A stretch of 64,000 bases of DNA from CAXQZM01 sp965229645. Its GTDB lineage: Bacteria > Pseudomonadota > Alphaproteobacteria > UBA7985. The notes beneath the pieces were generated by a model. That model saw only the letters and a program-made list of their open reading frames with translations. It was not told the origin of the DNA and did not search any database. Positions 60,574 to 64,000 of this stretch are shown here, piece after piece. Position numbers and translations under genes: made by a program. The first letter of the stretch is position 1; each line of letters starts with the position of its first letter. The stretch lies in contig OZ245893.1 of assembly GCA_965229645.1 (NCBI GenBank), positions 620,001 through 684,000 of the forward strand, read 5' to 3'.

Positions 60574-62101
60574 ACCTGCCTTTTACGTCACCACGCCGAT
60601 CTACTATGTCAATGACCGCCCGCACATAGGTCATGCCTATACCTCGCTCGCTTGCGATGTCATGGCTCGATTCAAACGGCTCGATGGGTATGACGTCCAT
60701 TTCTTGACGGGCACCGATGAACATGGCCAAAAAATAGCACAAAGCGCGGCGGCCCAGGGCATGGACCCGCAAAGCTTCACCGATCAGGTCAGCCAGAGTT
60801 TCCGCACCTTGGCGACGGCGCTCAACTTTTCTCACGACGACTTCATCCGTACCACCGAAAGCCGTCACAAAGCGGTTTGCCAGCAACTTTGGCAGGAACT
60901 GCACCGCCGCGGACATATTTATTTGGATACTTACGCAGGGTGGTACTGCGTCTCCGATGAGGCCTTCTACGATGCGAAAGAACTGATCGCCCAACCCGAC
61001 GGCAGCATGCAAACCAGCCTCGGCAAAACGGTGGAGTGGGTGGAGGAGGAAAACTACTTTTTCCGCCTAAGTGCCTTTGCGGATCGATTGCTACAACTCT
61101 ACGAAACCCAGCCCGATTTTGTCATGCCCGCAAGCCGCTTGAACGAGGTCCGCACCTTTGTCGCGGGCGGGCTGAAGGACATCGCGGTATCAAGAACGAC
61201 ATTCGACTGGGGCGTGCCCGTGCCAGGTCATGACACGCACGTCATGTACGTTTGGCTCGACGCCCTAACCAACTACATTTCCGCCTTGGGCGCTCCTGGG
61301 GAGGGCGCTGGTCCGTACGAGAGATTCTGGCCTGCGGACCTCCATATTGTCGGCAAAGACATCTTGCGGTTCCACGCCGTCTATTGGCCCGCATTTCTAA
61401 TGGCGGTGGATTGGCCCTTGCCGCGTCGCATTTTCGCCCATGGTTGGTGGACCAATGAAGGTCAAAAAATCTCCAAATCACTCGGCAATGCCATCGATCC
61501 TTTTGATCTGATCGACCGCTACGGCTTGGACCAAACGCGGTATTTCTTGATGCGCGAAGTCCCGTTCGGCAAGGATGGTGATTTTTCCCATGCCGCCATG
61601 GAAACGCGCATGAATGCAGATCTGGCCAACGCTTACGGGAATTTGGCGCAACGAGTGCTGTCGATGATTTTTAAGAACTGTGACGCTGCCATTCCCGAGA
61701 TGACGCGCCTCGACGCAGCAGATCAGGAGTTTCTGGAGCAGATCAAGCCGCTGCTTGCAGGCGTTCGGGCCCATATGGCGCAGCAGGCCTTCCACAAGGC
61801 CCTAGAAGACGTATGGCGCGGCATCTCCGCCGCCAACGCCTACGTGGACGCGCAGGCGCCCTGGACCCTCAAAAAAAACCAACCCGCACGCATGGCGGTG
61901 GTTCTGGCGGTGGCGCATGAGGGCATTCGCAAGCTCACGCTCCTGCTGCAACCCTTTATGCCGACCACAACGACCAAGTTGCTCGACGCCCTGGCAGTAG
62001 GGCAGGGCGCGCGCGATTTCGACGCATGGGAAAGCCCAGTCGCCGCAGGAACACCCATCGACCCGCCCCAAGGCTTGTTCCCGAGGTTTGAGACGGCGTA
62101 G
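60563..62101 (+). CDS. metG: Methionyl-tRNA synthetase
   Basis: 512 aa class I synthetase. HIGH motif HIGH (residues 21-24) and KISKS (302-306) are present, with FLTGTDEHGQKI and WWTNEGQKISKS. There is no C-terminal tRNA-binding (EMAP) domain, as in the short alphaproteobacterial form. Confidence 0.97.
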   Translation: MAPRPAFYVTTPIYYVNDRPHIGHAYTSLACDVMARFKRLDGYDVHFLTGTDEHGQKIAQSAAAQGMDPQSFTDQVSQSFRTLATALNFSHDDFIRTTESRHKAVCQQLWQELHRRGHIYLDTYAGWYCVSDEAFYDAKELIAQPDGSMQTSLGKTVEWVEEENYFFRLSAFADRLLQLYETQPDFVMPASRLNEVRTFVAGGLKDIAVSRTTFDWGVPVPGHDTHVMYVWLDALTNYISALGAPGEGAGPYERFWPADLHIVGKDILRFHAVYWPAFLMAVDWPLPRRIFAHGWWTNEGQKISKSLGNAIDPFDLIDRYGLDQTRYFLMREVPFGKDGDFSHAAMETRMNADLANAYGNLAQRVLSMIFKNCDAAIPEMTRLDAADQEFLEQIKPLLAGVRAHMAQQAFHKALEDVWRGISAANAYVDAQAPWTLKKNQPARMAVVLAVAHEGIRKLTLLLQPFMPTTTTKLLDALAVGQGARDFDAWESPVAAGTPIDPPQGLFPRFETA

Positions 62102-62878
62102 ATGCTGATCGACAGTCACTGCCATTTAGACTTTCCCGACTTTGCCGAGACCTTGGACGACGTTGTGGCGCGCGCGGGCGCGGCAGGTGTCGAAAAGATC
62201 GTCACCATCTGCACGCGCCTCGACAAATTCGAGGCCGTGAAGGCCATGATCGGCCGCCACAAAGGGGTCTATATGGCGGCAGGGGTGCATCCCCATGAGG
62301 CGGGGGAGGCGGGTTTGAAGGACCCTGAGACCCTCAAATCGTTGTGCGCTGAGCCCCAGGTGGTGGGCGTTGGGGAAACAGGGCTGGACTACTTCTATGC
62401 GCGCAGCCCCCGGCGCGCGCAACAAGACAGTTTTCGGGCTCATATCTCGGTCAGTCGCACCATGGGCCTGCCGCTCATCGTCCATACCCGCGACGCCGAG
62501 GCGGACACAGCGCAGATTTTACAGGACGAAGCCCGCCGTGGTCCTTTTCCTGGCCTGATCCATTGTTTTACTGGGACGTCGTACTTGCGCGACGCGGCCC
62601 TGGAACTGGGTTTCTACATTTCCGTCAGTGGCATCGCGACGTTCAAAAAATCCGAAGAACTGCGGCAAACCCTCGCGGGCGTTCCCGTGGACCGCATTCT
62701 TGTGGAAACCGACGCGCCGTTCCTGGCGCCCATGCCCCATCGTGGCAAGACCAATGAACCCGCATTCCTGGTCCATACGGCCCAAAAAATGGCAGAGGTC
62801 TTCCAAATGACAGCGCGGGAGTTCGCCGCGCAGACGACGGCGAATTTTCATCGCTTGTTCACGAAAGTGCCCGTTTGA
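62102..62878 (+). CDS. tatD: TatD-family metal-dependent deoxyribonuclease
   Basis: 258 aa TIM-barrel hydrolase. Metal ligands: DSHCHLD (H6, H8), VGETGLDYFY (Glu), HTRDAE and HCFTG, and ETDAPFLAP (Asp). It begins immediately after the metG stop and overlaps the next start by 4 nt. Confidence 0.95.
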   Translation: MLIDSHCHLDFPDFAETLDDVVARAGAAGVEKIVTICTRLDKFEAVKAMIGRHKGVYMAAGVHPHEAGEAGLKDPETLKSLCAEPQVVGVGETGLDYFYARSPRRAQQDSFRAHISVSRTMGLPLIVHTRDAEADTAQILQDEARRGPFPGLIHCFTGTSYLRDAALELGFYISVSGIATFKKSEELRQTLAGVPVDRILVETDAPFLAPMPHRGKTNEPAFLVHTAQKMAEVFQMTAREFAAQTTANFHRLFTKVPV

Positions 62879-63663
62879 CCCTCACGGTTACAGTTCTTGG
62901 CTGCGGTTCTTCGGGCGGCGTGCCCCTTATTGGCGAACGCTGGGGCCTATGCGATCCGACAAATCCGAAAAACCGCCGCCGCCGTGCGTCCATTCTGATG
63001 GAGTTGGGCACGACCACGGTTTTGGTCGATACAGGTCCTGACTTGCGCGCGCAGATCAATGATCTGCAGCGCGGGGAGGGGCAAGTCAAACTGGACGCCG
63101 TGCTCTATACGCACGAGCACGCAGACCATGTCGCGGGCATCGACGACATGCGTTTCTTGGCCTACGGTCAAGACGGCAAAGTTCCAGCCTTCGCCAAGTC
63201 GCGCTGTCGGCAAGCCTTGTGGCGGCGCTTTGACTACATCTTTGAGGCGCGCGAAGGCGCCAAACTGACCTACCCCTCAATTATGACCTTGCATGACTGG
63301 CCCGATCAACTCGAACTCGGCGCCATGGTCATCGAAACCTGGGAACAAGAACACGGCGACATCACCAGCCAAGGCGTTCGTGTCGGCAACTTTGCCTACA
63401 CAACGGACGTCAGCGACTTGAGCCCACAGGTGCTTGAGGGTCTAAGGGGCGTTCATACCTGGATCGTCGGTTGCATCCGCAAAGACCCCCATCCAGGACA
63501 CGCTCACCTCGACAAAGTCCTGACTTGGGCCGAGTACGTCCAGCCCCGTCACCTGTTCTTAACCCATATGACGGGCCTGATCGACTACGATACCTGGAAC
63601 GCGGAACTACCCGACCGCATTAACTGTGCCTACGATGGTCAGGTTCTGAAAATCCCGCTTTAA
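62875..63663 (+). CDS. MBL-fold metallohydrolase (PhnP-like)
   Basis: 262 aa, TTG start overlapping the tatD stop. Metallo-beta-lactamase fold: LGCGSSGGVPLIGERWG at the N terminus, metal site THEHADH (H80, H82, D84, H85), YTTDVSDLS and LTHMTGLIDY. PhnP-like enzymes are cyclic phosphodiesterases. This tatD-linked member is widespread in alphaproteobacteria, with substrate unknown. Confidence 0.93.
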   Translation: MTLTVTVLGCGSSGGVPLIGERWGLCDPTNPKNRRRRASILMELGTTTVLVDTGPDLRAQINDLQRGEGQVKLDAVLYTHEHADHVAGIDDMRFLAYGQDGKVPAFAKSRCRQALWRRFDYIFEAREGAKLTYPSIMTLHDWPDQLELGAMVIETWEQEHGDITSQGVRVGNFAYTTDVSDLSPQVLEGLRGVHTWIVGCIRKDPHPGHAHLDKVLTWAEYVQPRHLFLTHMTGLIDYDTWNAELPDRINCAYDGQVLKIPL

Positions 63664-63813
63664 CGCACACCGTGGGCTCATTCGGTTACTTTCCATAATA
63701 TAAATTATGCGGCAAATACTATCTGGCGAGCCCTGCCAGGTTGGACCAGCTGGTCGGTGGCGCTGGCTGGACGAGTTGGTTGGCAGCTACGTGGCGCGCG
63801 CACGCGCTCGGGA
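63664..63813. other. Intergenic gap with A+T-rich palindrome
   Basis: CATAATATAAATTATG (about 63694-63709) is an inverted repeat (CATAAT/ATTATG) in an otherwise G+C-rich gap between two convergent genes. There is no clear terminator stem. Confidence 0.4.
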
Positions 63814-64000
63814 CTAGAGGCGTGAAGCGATTAAAAGCATGGCGACCGACGCACCGACCGCGGCCGCAATGACGGCGGACATGGCGTGCATGGCGACCCA
63901 GTTCTTTTCCCTGCTGATTTTGTCGGTTTCCTCTTTCAGCTTTAAGGTCTCTTGGATCATCTTGTTGGCTTCCATTTTCAACTTCACGTCTTCGGCGCGC
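63814..64000 (-). CDS. Small membrane protein (5' partial)
   Basis: The 3' end of a minus-strand gene, 61 codons visible before the window edge. A charged, probably coiled-coil segment (VKLKMEANKMIQETLKLKEE) is followed by one C-terminal membrane helix (AMSAVIAAAVGASVAMLLIA). I do not recognise the family. Confidence 0.6.
   Translation of the reverse strand, partial: RAEDVKLKMEANKMIQETLKLKEETDKISREKNWVAMHAMSAVIAAAVGASVAMLLIASRL

Overview
This 64 kb window is chromosomal DNA of an alphaproteobacterium. The strongest evidence is gene order: hemC-hemD-mitofilin-like-hemY, rpmF-plsX-ihfA-merR-tRNA-Pro, and rlpA-dacC-tmk-holB-metG-tatD-MBL hydrolase. These orders, together with an AglEFGK-like sugar transporter and Xsc, are typical of Rhodobacterales/Rhodospirillales-like genomes. 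Coding is dense and G+C rich, with frequent 1-14 nt gene overlaps. The genus cannot be fixed from the sequence.

The standout feature is a complete diversity-generating retroelement (DGR) at 1-4870. It has an open-ended target gene carrying two FGE/C-type-lectin-like domains, each ending in its own variable repeat (VR1, VR2). Next come an HRDC-domain accessory gene, a DGR-type reverse transcriptase (YMDD; IGALTSQ), the template repeat (TR), and a second target gene ending in VR3. Over a 113-bp core I count 13, 12 and 11 differences between TR and VR1, VR2 and VR3. All 36 fall at TR adenines, and none of the 90 non-A positions differs in any VR. Each VR is followed by a pair of G+C-rich hairpins with a GGA loop.

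From 5.2 to 30 kb the genes are mostly housekeeping: haem synthesis (hemC, hemD and two membrane proteins), pyrE, argJ, a long Nudix protein, a LytTR regulator, an ABC sugar importer split over three transcription units with a LysE exporter, folD, an M81/MlrC hydrolase, a MipA-like outer-membrane protein, carA, a small EF-hand-like secreted protein, carB, greA, a lipoprotein and a DUF3553 protein. A ~200-bp MITE-like structured repeat with ATACCAGCGG-type termini and TA flanks occurs six times in intergenic gaps, several times overlapping a stop codon or supplying a start codon. A 662-bp element (29316-29977) has the same kind of ends.

From 30 to 42 kb lies an A+T-richer type I secretion locus: a 1715-aa adhesin-like RTX protein with seven near-identical 55-aa repeats, a second beta-sandwich exoprotein, a TolC-like channel, a PrtD-type ABC exporter and an HlyD adaptor. 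From 42 to 64 kb follow YqgE, a ScsB/DsbD-type reductase, a peroxiredoxin, the propionyl-CoA to succinyl-CoA route (pccB-pccA-mcm), rpmF, plsX, ihfA and merR (fabH is absent from its usual place after plsX), tRNA-Pro(GGG), sulfoacetaldehyde acetyltransferase (xsc), and the rlpA-dacC-tmk-holB-metG-tatD-MBL run. A partial membrane-protein gene on the minus strand is cut by the window end.
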